The position numbers were made by a program, and so were the translations under genes. From the NCBI RefSeq assembly GCF_003202285.1, contig NZ_MASW01000001.1:1302001-1366000 (forward strand): 64,000 nucleotides of DNA, written 5' to 3'. This DNA comes from Prauserella muralis. Lineage in GTDB: Bacteria > Actinomycetota > Actinomycetes > Mycobacteriales > Pseudonocardiaceae. Every line of letters starts with the position of its first letter. The stretch's first letter is position 1. Below are positions 16,513 through 24,773 of this stretch, piece by piece. The notes under the pieces were generated by a model. The model made no database searches. It was not told where the DNA came from and was given only the letters and a program-made list of their open reading frames with translations.

Positions 16513-17265
16513 ATGGCGGACTTGTACGACAACTTTCTGCCCCCGCTCGAAACCGAACCCGACCCAGTAGACAGCCGGCGGTCGTTCTTCCGGCGCGCAG
16601 GTCAGGCGAGCGCCGCGGCCGCGGCCGTCGTCGCGGGCGTCCCGCTGCTGGACGCGCGCAGCGCGTCGGCCCAGACCATGCGGACCGACCAGCTGCCGCT
16701 GCCCGGCGGCGACGGTGCGGGGCTGCTCCCGGAGATCGGTCAGACGATCAACTGCAGCTGCAACGCATTCGGCGCCACGCTGATCGTCAACCTGCCGCCG
16801 CCCGCGCCGCGGCTCAACTTCATCGGCAGCATCGTGGTGAAGGTGACCGTCGGCGGAGCGAACTTCGTGCGCCTTCAGGTGCTCAACCACACCGTCGAGG
16901 GTTTCCACGACATGTTCGGGAAGGTGACCATCCGGCTGCCCGACGTGGACGTGTCGCCGGAGAGCCTGCTCTCGGTCACCGGTCCGGGCAGCCTGCTGGC
17001 GAAGATGATGCTCAACTTCGACATCACCTTCGAGCGTTGCGGCAACTGCGAAGGCCCGTTCCTGTTCCGCACGCTCGAGCCCGCGCAGCTCGTCGGCAAC
17101 GTCACCACGTTCCCGCCGCCGCCGCAGGGGACCAACCCGGACGGCAGCCCCAGCGGCGGCCAGCTGTACCGGATGGCCGCGCCCATCAAGATCGGCATGC
17201 CCGGTGACAGCCGCACCTACATGCGGCTCGACGGCATGAACATCAACGTGGGCCAGCTGGTCTGA
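16513..17265 (+). CDS. Tat-exported protein of unknown function
   Basis: 250 residues, ATG preceded by AAAAGGAATC. A twin-arginine signal is clear: SRRSFFRRAG at about residues 21-30, then an Ala/Val-rich hydrophobic core and a likely cleavage after ARSASAQ. The mature part begins with a Cys-containing segment (TINCSCNAF) and continues as predicted beta-rich sequence with VKVTVGGANFVRLQVLNH and a CGNCEG motif, possibly a metal or disulfide site. I do not recognise the family. Export by Tat implies folding or cofactor loading in the cytoplasm. It is followed by a strong terminator and lies near a tatA gene on the same strand. Confidence 0.8.
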   Translation: MADLYDNFLPPLETEPDPVDSRRSFFRRAGQASAAAAAVVAGVPLLDARSASAQTMRTDQLPLPGGDGAGLLPEIGQTINCSCNAFGATLIVNLPPPAPRLNFIGSIVVKVTVGGANFVRLQVLNHTVEGFHDMFGKVTIRLPDVDVSPESLLSVTGPGSLLAKMMLNFDITFERCGNCEGPFLFRTLEPAQLVGNVTTFPPPPQGTNPDGSPSGGQLYRMAAPIKIGMPGDSRTYMRLDGMNINVGQLV

Positions 17266-17293
17266 TTCGGACAGAAGCCAACCGGTGAAAGGC

Positions 17294-17340
17294 CAGTGCC
17301 GGTTCGCTCGCACGGAGGGGACGCGAGCGGACCGGCACTG
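17294..17340. terminator. Strong bidirectional hairpin between convergent genes
   Basis: 18-bp arms (CAGTGCCGGTTCGCTCGC at 17294-17311 against 17323-17340, one G-T mismatch) with an 11-base loop. It lies between the Tat-exported protein gene and the convergent UbiB-type gene, so it probably ends both transcripts. Confidence 0.8.
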
Positions 17341-17348
17341 CGCTGTTG

Positions 17349-18740
17349 TCAGGCCAGCCGCTCCTCCTCGGTGAGGCCGGCCTGCCACGCCCGCACCGCA
17401 CGTTCCATCGTCCCGTGTACCAGGAAGGGCATGGCCTCGTGCTGGAAGTCGATGTCCGGGGCGTAGTCCCGGATCGTGCCCTCCAGGACGAGCAGCGACA
17501 GGATCGGGAACACGAACTGCGGGTCGGCGTACAGACCGTAGCGCCGCTGGATGTCGAACAGCTTGGTCGCGAAGCTCACGAGGTCGAAGTCCCCGGCACA
17601 CACCCCCGAATGCGCGTCCACCAGGGCACTCAGCTCGCGGCGGAAGCCGTCGGTGTCGGTCGCCGGTCCCGGTGTCGCCGTCGAGAGGACGATGTCCGCA
17701 CAGCGGAGGCCGTTGCCCTTGGCCATGTTCAGGAAGAAGCCCGCGAACTTGTCCTGTGCCTGCGGGGTGAGCCGGACCGTGAAGCCGGCGTCCACCAGCA
17801 CCACGGAGCCGTCCTGGCGGAAGTAGAGGTTGCCGGGGTGCAGGTCGCAGTGCACAAGACCGTCCTGGAACAGCATCTGGTACACGCCGTGCAGTGCCTC
17901 CAGCACGGCCTTCTCCCTGACCTCCTCCTCGATCTCGTCCGGGCGCCGCTGCTGCAGTCCCTCGATGAACTCCATCACGATGACGTCCTTTCCGGACAGC
18001 TCCCGGTACGGCCGCGGCACGCGCACCCGCTCGAACCTCGCCATGTTGCGATACAGCTCGTCGAGGTGGTCGCACTCCGCGTTGAGGTCCAGCTGCCGGA
18101 AGATCGACTCGGTGAGCTGGTCGACGATCTCGGTGATCGGCACCCCACGCAGTCCGGGAAGCCGTCGCAGGAGCCGGGCGCCGCGGCGGAGAATGGTGAG
18201 GTCGGTGGCGAGTGTGCGCTCGATCCCGGGCCTGCGCACCTTGATGGCGACGCGTGAGCCGTCCGGAAGCTGCGCCGTGTACACACAGGCGACGCTGCCC
18301 GAGGCGGTCGCCGCGCCGCCGTCCCTGGCGACGATGCCGGCGAGCGCGGGACCCAGCAGCGGTTCGAGCAAGGGGACCAGCTCGCCGGGAGGGATGGGAC
18401 GGACGTCGTCGTAGAGCCCGGACAGGGCCTCGCAGACCTGGCGCGGCACGAGATCACGACGGGTGCTGAGCAGCTGCGCGCTCTTGATGAAGGCAGGCCC
18501 GAGCTGGGTGATCGTCTCGGTCAGCCAGCGTTGCCACTCCGATTTTTCCCGCCTCCGCACCGCCCGGGTCAGCCTGCGGCGGCCGAGATCGGCGGTGCGG
18601 ACGGCAAGAACGCCCGCGATGGTGCCGACCCTGCGAGTGAGGGTGAGTGCACCGACCGGAGGAATCTGGTTCCCGTCGCCCGAGGCGCGCGTCCCGCCAT
18701 GCCGAAACAGGTGATCGAGTTCGGTTCGGGGCATCGACAT
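17349..18740 (-). CDS. ABC1/UbiB family atypical kinase
   Basis: 463 residues. UbiB-family hallmarks: a KxGQ-like region (GPAFIKSAQLLSTRRDLVP), VACVYTAQLPDGSRVAIKVRRPGIE, and the C-terminal catalytic HCDLHPGNLYFRQDGSVVLVDAG near residues 300-325. The canonical DFG-like Asp is present as VDAG. Members are kinase/ATPase-like proteins linked to isoprenoid lipid or quinone biosynthesis and to envelope lipid handling. No C-terminal transmembrane pair is obvious. It is transcribed alone, divergent from tatA, with 155 bp of promoter region between them. Confidence 0.85.
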   Translation of the reverse strand: MSMPRTELDHLFRHGGTRASGDGNQIPPVGALTLTRRVGTIAGVLAVRTADLGRRRLTRAVRRREKSEWQRWLTETITQLGPAFIKSAQLLSTRRDLVPRQVCEALSGLYDDVRPIPPGELVPLLEPLLGPALAGIVARDGGAATASGSVACVYTAQLPDGSRVAIKVRRPGIERTLATDLTILRRGARLLRRLPGLRGVPITEIVDQLTESIFRQLDLNAECDHLDELYRNMARFERVRVPRPYRELSGKDVIVMEFIEGLQQRRPDEIEEEVREKAVLEALHGVYQMLFQDGLVHCDLHPGNLYFRQDGSVVLVDAGFTVRLTPQAQDKFAGFFLNMAKGNGLRCADIVLSTATPGPATDTDGFRRELSALVDAHSGVCAGDFDLVSFATKLFDIQRRYGLYADPQFVFPILSLLVLEGTIRDYAPDIDFQHEAMPFLVHGTMERAVRAWQAGLTEEERLA

Positions 18741-18895
18741 GTCCTTTCAGCGGCGAACCGCGGGAACTGCTGGCTGGTGTGAACAGTAATCTTTCGCCTT
18801 GCCGGGGTCCGAAGCCCGCGCGTGGCGTTCAGCCGATCGACGGACAACCATGCCGTTTCGTTGCCGGTCGCGGTCGCCAGGAATACGGTTCCGCT

Positions 18896-19234
18896 ATGGG
18901 AATGGGCGGATTCGCACCTTCGCACCTTCTGATTCTTCTCCTGGCCGTGATCGTGTTGTTCGGAGCACGCCGGCTTCCGGAGGCGGCACGGGGTCTGGGG
19001 CGGTCCCTGCGTGTCTTCAAGGCCGAGGTCGCCGATCGCGGCGCCACCGCGTCGGCGCAGCCTCCCGCCGCCTCGCCCGGCGCGACCACCGCCGCTGCCG
19101 GACCTGCCGCGCCTGCCGAGTCTGCCGACGCCCACGACCAGGCCACCGACGCGCAGCCGGTGCGGACCGTGGACTCGCTGGCGGCCGAGTGGAGCGGAGG
19201 CAAGCGGACCGAACGGCGCGAGGAAGCCGTGTGA
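18896..19234 (+). CDS. tatA: TatA-like twin-arginine translocase subunit
   Basis: 112 residues. It has a short periplasmic N-terminus, one transmembrane helix (HLLILLLAVIVLF), the hinge FGARRLPEAARGLG and an amphipathic helix (RSLRVFKAEV), the standard TatA architecture. The remainder is an Ala/Pro-rich polar tail. TatA oligomers form the translocation path for folded proteins. Genomes of this group usually carry a tatA with tatC elsewhere, so this could be a second copy. The nearby Tat substrate (start 16513) makes a local link possible. It ends next to the convergent 19236-19694 gene with a 1-bp gap. Confidence 0.85.
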   Translation: MGMGGFAPSHLLILLLAVIVLFGARRLPEAARGLGRSLRVFKAEVADRGATASAQPPAASPGATTAAAGPAAPAESADAHDQATDAQPVRTVDSLAAEWSGGKRTERREEAV

Positions 19235-19235
19235 C

Positions 19236-19694
19236 TCACCTCGCGGTCAGCAGGTTGCCCAGGACCGACTCCGCCACCGCTCTGGCCCGGTAGAGCCTCG
19301 TGGAGTAGGTGTCGACGATGCGCTGACCGCTCTGTTCATGGCAGTACCAGCCGGGCCGGCCGCCTGCGAGGCCGCGGGCCTGGCGACGCAGCACCCACCA
19401 GGACTCCGCGGAGTCGCGGTGCGAAGGCAGGTACCACCACGTGTTCGACGGCGCATGCCGGATCCACCGGTGTTGCCGGTCGTGGGCCGAGCAGAACGCC
19501 AGCCTGCGGTGCGGCCCCGTGGTGGTCATCGTCACGGCGGGCTGCAGACAGTACGAGCATCGTCCACTGTGACCGTTGGTGTCCGAAGTGAACCAGGCCG
19601 GGTCGAAGGGAGCAGGTGGCGCGAACCGGCGGACGACCTCGGGAGGAGGCTGCCCGACGTCGTCGCCGCCGGCCGTCCAGATGACTCTGACCAA
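19236..19694 (-). CDS. Hypothetical zinc-binding-like protein
   Basis: 152 residues. It contains a CSYC pair near residue 46 and a C/H pair (FCSAHDRQHRW) near residue 68, which together could bind one zinc ion. The rest is rich in Trp, Arg and His (SNTWWYLPSH, SWWVLRRQARG). No family is recognised. The frame has normal codon bias and ends tail-to-tail with tatA. The start is uncertain; an ATG at the far end gives the length used here. Confidence 0.55.
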   Translation of the reverse strand: MVRVIWTAGGDDVGQPPPEVVRRFAPPAPFDPAWFTSDTNGHSGRCSYCLQPAVTMTTTGPHRRLAFCSAHDRQHRWIRHAPSNTWWYLPSHRDSAESWWVLRRQARGLAGGRPGWYCHEQSGQRIVDTYSTRLYRARAVAESVLGNLLTAR

Positions 19695-19805
19695 ATCGGA
19701 CCACCCATTTCCGGTTTCCGGCCGCAGGGGGTGTCACACCCCGGCCACTGGGGCGAAGTTAGCCGCGGGACCGATCCGGACGGAGCAGGTGACACCCGAG
19801 CCGGT

Positions 19806-19836
19806 GACAATGACGGCAATTGTCGCCGTCATTGTC
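19806..19836. promoter_or_regulatory. Perfect 31-bp inverted repeat, probable operator
   Basis: GACAATGACGGC (19806-19817), spacer AATTGTC, then the exact complement GCCGTCATTGTC (19825-19836). A third ATTGTC-type half-site lies in the spacer, so two overlapping palindromes exist. It sits about 140 bp upstream of the conserved part of the AMP-ligase-like gene and about 110 bp upstream of the divergent 19694 start. A dimeric-repressor site is likely. If the gene began at the ATG at 19810, the palindrome would lie inside its coding sequence. Confidence 0.5.
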
Positions 19837-19974
19837 GCGGTCCGTCACAACGGCGGGATAGATTTCTGCCCGAGCCGTACCGGCTCGCGTGTTCGCCGCT
19901 GGTTCGCCGGCCGTGTTCGCACGGTTCGTGATTCATCACGGTGCCCCGGCGGGCCCGAACGGGAGGGGACGACC

Positions 19975-21342
19975 ATTCACGGGATCGAGGCGAGCATCGG
20001 GCTGCGGCCGCATGCGTCCAACGCTGCCGCCGACATCGTCGAGGGGCTGGTGGAGAGTTCGCAGCGCAGTCCTTTTGGGATGGTCAGCTTTCCCGACGTG
20101 GACCGTTCGATCCGCCTGGCCGATCTGGAGGCGATGTCGGCCCGGCGCGCGTCCTACCTGCTGTCGAACGGCATTCCCGCGACCGAGCCGGTCGGCGTTC
20201 TCGCCTCACACCGGCCGGAGTTCCTCGTGGACCTGTTCGGCGTTCTGCGCGCAGGCGCGACCGCGGTGGTCCTGCCGTTCAACCCGGGGGCACAGCACTA
20301 CCGGGCGGGGCTGCAGACCATCGTGGAGGCCATGGACGCGGCGCGCCTGCAGTACGTGGTCGCCGGGGGTGCGCTGGAGACGGTCGGGGAGCGGCTGCTG
20401 GAGGTGCGGCCGGAGACCAAGCTCTGCGGCGCCGGGGTGGCGGACGCGCTCCTGCCGTTGCCCCGGCTGCACCACAGCCAGCCCGCACTGGTGCAGCTGT
20501 CGGCGGGGCCGGACGGCGAGCTCGTCTGCAACGCGTTCACGCACGGGCAGGTCGTGGCGGGTGTGCGCGCCGTGCGCTGGTCGGCGGGTCTCGGGCTGGA
20601 GGACGTGCTGGTGCAGTGGCTGCCGATGCACGACTCGCTCGGCCTGTTCGGGCTGCTGAGCCAGCTCTTCGTGGGGGGCAGGGTGCACGCCTTCGGCCCG
20701 CACCGGATGACCAGCGCGCCCGGCGACGTGCTCGCCTACCTCGCCAAGGTGCAGGCGACGGTGACCCTCGGCAGGGCGGGGTGCTACCTGCGGCTCAGCG
20801 AGGCGGCGCAGCACGCGAACGTGGCCAGGCAGGGCCTGACGCGCTGGAGGGTCGGGCTCATCGGCGGCGCGCTGGAACCGGACGTGCTGACCCGGTTCCG
20901 CGACGCCTTCGCCGCGGCGGGGGTGCGAGAGTCGACCCCGACGCCGATGTACCAGGTTCCGGCCGTGGCGTTCGCGGTGACCTGCAAGCAGCCGGACACC
21001 GAGCCGACCGTCGCGTCGGTGGACGAGCACCTGCTGCGGGGGCCCGGCAGGGTGGGCTTCGTGCCGGAGGACAGCGCGGCTCCGCGGATCCGGCTGGTGT
21101 CCTCCGGGTATCCGGTGGTGGGCATGCGGCTGCGCATCGTCGGGCCGGACGGCCGCCCCGCGCCCGCGAACGGCGTCGGGGACATCGAGGTCAGCGGCGG
21201 GGCGGTGTTCTCCGGCTACCACCGGGACCTGCGGCGCACGCTGCAGTCGCTGCGCAACGGCTGGTTCCGGACCGGGGACCGGGGCTTCCTGTGGAACGGT
21301 GAGCTCTTCGTCCTGCCCCGGGGCCAGCGCGCCGACGACTAG
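19975..21342 (+). CDS. Degenerate fatty-acyl-AMP-ligase-like (AMP-binding) protein
   Basis: About 455 residues. Overall it follows fatty-acyl-AMP ligases: VGVLASHRPEFLVDLFGVLRAGA, a WLPMHDSLGLFGLL block, GGALEPDVLTRFRDAF, GDIEVSGGAVFSGY and WFRTGDRGFLWNGELFVL. Key motifs are damaged: the nucleotide-binding YTSGST loop reads LSAGPDGE, the YGxAE adenine motif reads YQVPA, and the C-terminal catalytic subdomain is absent. It is therefore probably inactive or a non-catalytic carrier-interacting protein. Start: GGGAGGGG at 19961-19968 is 6 bases before an ATT; the nearest in-frame ATG lies at 19810 inside the palindrome, and GTG at 20050 is inside the conserved region. Confidence 0.7.
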   Translation: MHGIEASIGLRPHASNAAADIVEGLVESSQRSPFGMVSFPDVDRSIRLADLEAMSARRASYLLSNGIPATEPVGVLASHRPEFLVDLFGVLRAGATAVVLPFNPGAQHYRAGLQTIVEAMDAARLQYVVAGGALETVGERLLEVRPETKLCGAGVADALLPLPRLHHSQPALVQLSAGPDGELVCNAFTHGQVVAGVRAVRWSAGLGLEDVLVQWLPMHDSLGLFGLLSQLFVGGRVHAFGPHRMTSAPGDVLAYLAKVQATVTLGRAGCYLRLSEAAQHANVARQGLTRWRVGLIGGALEPDVLTRFRDAFAAAGVRESTPTPMYQVPAVAFAVTCKQPDTEPTVASVDEHLLRGPGRVGFVPEDSAAPRIRLVSSGYPVVGMRLRIVGPDGRPAPANGVGDIEVSGGAVFSGYHRDLRRTLQSLRNGWFRTGDRGFLWNGELFVLPRGQRADD

Positions 21343-21390
21343 CGCCCTGTCGGGGTAGGGCCGTGCCCAAGGTGCCCTTCGGCTCGTCGA

Positions 21391-22527
21391 TCAGCGCAGG
21401 GGCCAGGCGTGGTCGCCGAGGCGGAACTCCTGGTGCTCGCCGTCCACGGTGACGGCGAAGTCGCCGCGGGTGGGCTCGCCCAGCGCGAGCCACAGCTCGT
21501 AGGCCTCCTCCACGAGGTCCCAGAGCCTGCGCGGGCCGCCCTGCTCCACCCGGAACTCGCCGTCGACGGTCCGGTGCCCCGCCCAGGAACCGTCCGGATG
21601 CACCAGGTAGGAGGCGCCCTCGTCGTCCGGGTCGGCGGCCACCGTCACGCCGGGCAGCGCGAGCCCGGCGAAGAACTCGAACGGGCCCGCCGGATCCAGC
21701 ACCGTCGACACCGGCAACGCCGTGGTGCCCTTCGCCGTGGCCACTCGCCCGGCGAGCACCCCGCCCGCGGCGGGCAGCCGGTGCGCGCGCATCGGCATGA
21801 ACCGCCCGTCGTGCGGCAGCACCCGGCCCTGCCCGGTGGCGCCCTCGCCCGCGACGAGGCGCACCAGCCCCGCGCCGATCGGCCGGTTCAGCGTCGTGAC
21901 GACCAGCCCACCCGGCCTGCACTGCTCCAGCCAGGCAGGCGGGATCCGCGACACCGAGCAGGTGCACAGCACGCGGTCGTACGGGGCGCGCTCCGGCAGG
22001 CCCAGCTCCCCGTCGGCGATCTCGCACCCGGGTGCGTAGCCGAGCGCGGCCAGGGAGGCCCGCGCGGGCAGCAGCACCGCGGGGTCGATGTCCACGGTGA
22101 CGACGTTCTCGTCGCCGAGCCGGCAGCACAGCAGCGCCGCGTTGTAGCCGGTGCCGGTGCCGACCTCCAGTACCCGGTCGCCGTCGCGCACGCACAGCGC
22201 CTCCAGCATCACGGCCATGATTCCGGGCATGCTCGACGACGACGTGGGTACCCCGGAAACGGGTCCGTCGCGCCGGGCCTGCTCCCACCTGCCCGGGTCG
22301 TCGTCCAGCTGGGTCACCAGCGCGCAGTCGGAATAGCAGGTCTCCAGCCAGCCCGCGTCACCGTCGGCCACCGCGAGCCAGCGCGACCCCTCGGGCACGT
22401 AGAAGCGGGGCAGGAAGGCGTGCCGGGGCACCTGGCGGAACGCGCGGAGCCATCGCGGGTCGGTGGTGGCGCCGTCGCGGCGGAGCCGGTCCGCGAGGCG
22501 CCTGCGCTCCCGCGAGGCGAAGCTCAT
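21391..22527 (-). CDS. Protein-L-isoaspartate O-methyltransferase-like protein
   Basis: 378 residues. The first 220 resemble PIMT: PRHAFLP near residue 36, a SMPGIMAVMLEAL region, then the SAM-binding VLEVGTGTGYNAALL near residue 122 and acidic VDIDP. The C-terminal 150 residues are an extension seen in the larger actinobacterial PIMT-like proteins that modify peptides or assist peptide maturation, ending in beta-rich sequence. Whether it repairs isoaspartate or modifies a dedicated substrate cannot be read here; no peptide precursor gene is visible next to it. It is divergent from the XRE regulator. Confidence 0.8.
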   Translation of the reverse strand: MSFASRERRRLADRLRRDGATTDPRWLRAFRQVPRHAFLPRFYVPEGSRWLAVADGDAGWLETCYSDCALVTQLDDDPGRWEQARRDGPVSGVPTSSSSMPGIMAVMLEALCVRDGDRVLEVGTGTGYNAALLCCRLGDENVVTVDIDPAVLLPARASLAALGYAPGCEIADGELGLPERAPYDRVLCTCSVSRIPPAWLEQCRPGGLVVTTLNRPIGAGLVRLVAGEGATGQGRVLPHDGRFMPMRAHRLPAAGGVLAGRVATAKGTTALPVSTVLDPAGPFEFFAGLALPGVTVAADPDDEGASYLVHPDGSWAGHRTVDGEFRVEQGGPRRLWDLVEEAYELWLALGEPTRGDFAVTVDGEHQEFRLGDHAWPLR

Positions 22528-22553
22528 TCACCTCACAGTAGTCGCCCGAAGGG

Positions 22554-22572
22554 TGCAAGCAGGGTGCTTGCA
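22554..22572. promoter_or_regulatory. Perfect inverted repeat upstream of XRE regulator
   Basis: TGCAAGC-agggt-GCTTGCA, 19 bp, in the 102-bp gap between the methyltransferase and XRE genes. It is followed at once by AAAAGTTAGCACTC, whose TTAGCACTC matches one half of a CIRCE-type heat-shock element; the other half is missing. Position suggests autoregulation by the XRE protein or control of the HbhA operon. Confidence 0.5.
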
Positions 22573-22629
22573 AAAGTTAGCACTCGCGCGTACCGTCGAG
22601 GGTGTCGTGAGGAGGAGGTGCGAAAGCAG

Positions 22630-23073
22630 GTGACGGACACACCGGCAGCCGAGAGCAACGGTGCCGCGGCCGGGCCCATGGACAAGGTCGCCGACATCGG
22701 CCGTGACATCGGGGCCTACATCCGCCAGCAGCGCAGCCACGCCAAGATCTCCTTGCGGCAGCTGTCGAAACTGGCCGGTGTCTCCAACCCGTACCTCAGC
22801 CAGATCGAACGCGGGGTCCGCAAGCCGAGTGCGGAGATCCTGCAGCAGATCGCCAAGGGGTTGCGAATCTCGGCGGAGGCGCTTTACGTCCAGGCGGGGA
22901 TCCTCGATCTGCCCGTCGGCGGCCCGGTGACCGACGCCATCCGCGCCGACACCGCGCTCTCCGAGCGCCAGAAGCAGGTTCTGCTCGACGTCTACGAGTC
23001 CTTCCGTCGGGAGAACCAGGTAGCCAGCACATCCGAACCCGAGCCAGAACCCGAGTCGAAACCCGAGGAGTGA
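22630..23073 (+). CDS. XRE family helix-turn-helix regulator (Rv0474-like)
   Basis: 147 residues from GTG with GGAGG 13 bp upstream (a GTG at 22618 is too close to the same site). The HTH is near residues 28-80: YIRQQRSHAKISLRQLSKL, AGVSNPYLSQIERG, PSAEILQQIAKGLRISAEALY. The C-terminus is acidic (EPEPEPESKPEE). The order XRE gene, HbhA-like gene, then a small membrane protein repeats the Rv0474-Rv0475-Rv0476 neighbourhood of Mycobacterium. It probably regulates this operon. It overlaps nothing and is 5 bp from the next start. Confidence 0.88.
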   Translation: MTDTPAAESNGAAAGPMDKVADIGRDIGAYIRQQRSHAKISLRQLSKLAGVSNPYLSQIERGVRKPSAEILQQIAKGLRISAEALYVQAGILDLPVGGPVTDAIRADTALSERQKQVLLDVYESFRRENQVASTSEPEPEPESKPEE

Positions 23074-23078
23074 ACACC

Positions 23079-23762
23079 ATGGCGACCGCCACTTCCGACG
23101 ACCTCCGCAAGGCCGTCAACACCGCCTTCGAGCAGGTCAAGACGTCCCTGCTCGCCGCGCTGGGCGCGGGAAACCTGGCCAGCCACGCCGTCGTCGACGC
23201 CGTCAACAAGGCCAAGGAGCGCGTCACCGAGAGCAGCGACGCCGCGCGCAAGAACATCGAGGAGCTGCCCTCCGACGTCGACAGCCTGCGCGAGCGCTTC
23301 GAGCCCGCCGAGCTGCGCAAGCTGCTCGACGAGTACACCGAGGCGGCGCTGAAGCTCTACCACAAGCTCGCCGAGTCGGGCGAGGAGACGTGGGAGCGGC
23401 TGCGGGAGCAGCCGCAGGTCAGGCGCAGCATCGAGCAGCTCGAGGAGGTCCTGCAGACCGCGCAGGAGCGGGTCGGCGACGTCACCGGGGACGCCCGCGA
23501 GCGCGTCGACGAGGTGCTGGCCCGCGTCACCGGCCGCACCCGTGAGGTCGGCGAGGACACCGCGCTGAAGATGGAGGACGCGGCCGCGAAGGTCGAGGAG
23601 GTCACCAGCGAGGTCGCCGACAAGGTCGAGGAGACCTCGCCGGCCAGCCCGAAGACCACCACCAAGGCGACGCCGCGCACCGCGTCGGCCCGCAAGACCA
23701 GCTCGAGCACCAGCTCCAGCACCCGCAAGTCCACGGGCGGGAACAGCAAGTCCACCAAGTGA
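23079..23762 (+). CDS. hbhA: HbhA-like heparin-binding haemagglutinin homologue
   Basis: 227 residues, mostly long charged coiled-coil helices (residues 1-180). The C-terminal tail is Ser/Thr/Lys-rich (KTTTKATPRTASARK and TRKSTGGNSKSTK), the Lys-rich region that binds sulfated sugars in the mycobacterial protein. No signal peptide, as in HbhA. In non-pathogens the function is unclear; cell-surface or lipid-granule association has been suggested for the family. The ATG is preferred over the GTG at 23070 that overlaps the previous stop. A strong terminator follows. Confidence 0.85.
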   Translation: MATATSDDLRKAVNTAFEQVKTSLLAALGAGNLASHAVVDAVNKAKERVTESSDAARKNIEELPSDVDSLRERFEPAELRKLLDEYTEAALKLYHKLAESGEETWERLREQPQVRRSIEQLEEVLQTAQERVGDVTGDARERVDEVLARVTGRTREVGEDTALKMEDAAAKVEEVTSEVADKVEETSPASPKTTTKATPRTASARKTSSSTSSSTRKSTGGNSKSTK

Positions 23763-23774
23763 CCGCACGCCCCG

Positions 23775-23815
23775 CAGGGCCCCGGGAACCGGTTCGGCCG
23801 GTACCCGGGGCCCTG
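23775..23815 (+). terminator. Hairpin terminator after HbhA-like gene
   Basis: CAGGGCCCCGGG...CCCGGGGCCCTG forms a 12-bp perfect stem extended by ACCGG/CCGGT pairs, 12 bp after the stop codon. It is a strong GC stem without a U-tract. Confidence 0.8.
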
Positions 23816-23901
23816 TCGTGCGTGACGCCGCTCACCACCGCCGGGGGTGCCCGGCCGGAAGGCGTTCTCGCCTGCTGGGCGCACTGACGTACGCTGGTTG
23901 C

Positions 23902-24198
23902 GTGCCGCTTCTCGCGATGTGGATCGTCTGGGTCATCGACTGGGCCGGAACCCTTGTCGGCCTGGTCGCATTCGTGCACGCCGTGATGCAGAGAGCCGAC
24001 GCGTACACCGCGATCGACCGGATGACCAAGCCGGTCTGGCTGGCGATCACCGGCGGCTCCACGGCGGCGATGCTGCTGTTCGGCTTCTACGGCGCCGGGA
24101 TGATCTTCTGGCTCGCCGGGATCGTCGCCTCGCTCGTCTACATCGTGGACGTCCGGCCGAAGCTGATCGAGGTGCAGCGCGGCGGCCAGAGCTGGTGA
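23902..24198 (+). CDS. DUF2516 small membrane protein (Rv0476-like)
   Basis: 98 residues from GTG. Three hydrophobic segments: WIVWVIDWAGTLVGLVAFV, WLAITGGSTAAMLLFGFYG and FWLAGIVASLVYIVDVRP. Matches the small DUF2516 membrane family that follows hbhA in mycobacteria. Function unknown. It is separated from hbhA by a terminator, so it probably has its own promoter; the deacylase-like gene follows after 13 bp. Confidence 0.8.
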   Translation: MPLLAMWIVWVIDWAGTLVGLVAFVHAVMQRADAYTAIDRMTKPVWLAITGGSTAAMLLFGFYGAGMIFWLAGIVASLVYIVDVRPKLIEVQRGGQSW

Positions 24199-24211
24199 GT
24201 ACGGTTGCGGT

Positions 24212-24754
24212 GTGAGCAACTGGAACATCGCGGGAACCCTCACCGTCGTCCCGGCAGCTGAACGCCCCGACCTCGTCGCCACCCCCGTCGCCAAGGCGCT
24301 GACCGGCCTCGACGAGCAGCCCATCGGCGTCGCCGAGATCGACCCCACGCTGGCCGACACGGCCGAGTTCTGCGCCGCGTACTCTTCGCCGCTGGCGGCC
24401 TCCGCCAACTGTGTCGTCGTCGCGGGCAAGCGCGGCGGCGAGGTGCGGTACGCGGCGGCGATGATCCTCGCCACCACGCGGGCGGACGTCAACAACGTCA
24501 TCCGGCGCAGGCTCGACGTGCGCAAGGCGTCGTTCGCGCCGATGGACGAGGCCGTCGCGCTCACCGGCATGGAGTACGGCGGCATCACCCCAATCGGCCT
24601 GCCGGAGGGCTGGCCGATCCTCGTGGACAGCGCCGTGGCCGACTCGCCCGAGCTGGTGATCGGCAGCGGCATCCGGGGCAGCAAGCTCCTGGTCACCGGT
24701 GCGCTGCTGGCCTCGCTGCCCGGCGCCGAGGTGATCGAGGGCCTCGCCAAGTAG
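24212..24754 (+). CDS. YbaK/EbsC-type aminoacyl-tRNA deacylase-like protein
   Basis: 180 residues from GTG. The C-terminal half has the YbaK/ProX fold signature GGITPIGLPEGWPILVD near residue 128 and IGSGIRGSKLLVTG. Family members hydrolyse mischarged tRNAs in trans (for example Cys- or Ala-tRNA-Pro). The central catalytic-type Lys is plausible in VVVAGKRGGE. The exact specificity cannot be predicted. It forms a compact run with the downstream SRPBCC and MDR genes. Confidence 0.8.
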   Translation: MSNWNIAGTLTVVPAAERPDLVATPVAKALTGLDEQPIGVAEIDPTLADTAEFCAAYSSPLAASANCVVVAGKRGGEVRYAAAMILATTRADVNNVIRRRLDVRKASFAPMDEAVALTGMEYGGITPIGLPEGWPILVDSAVADSPELVIGSGIRGSKLLVTGALLASLPGAEVIEGLAK

Positions 24755-24773
24755 CAGCGAAAGAGGAGAGCAC

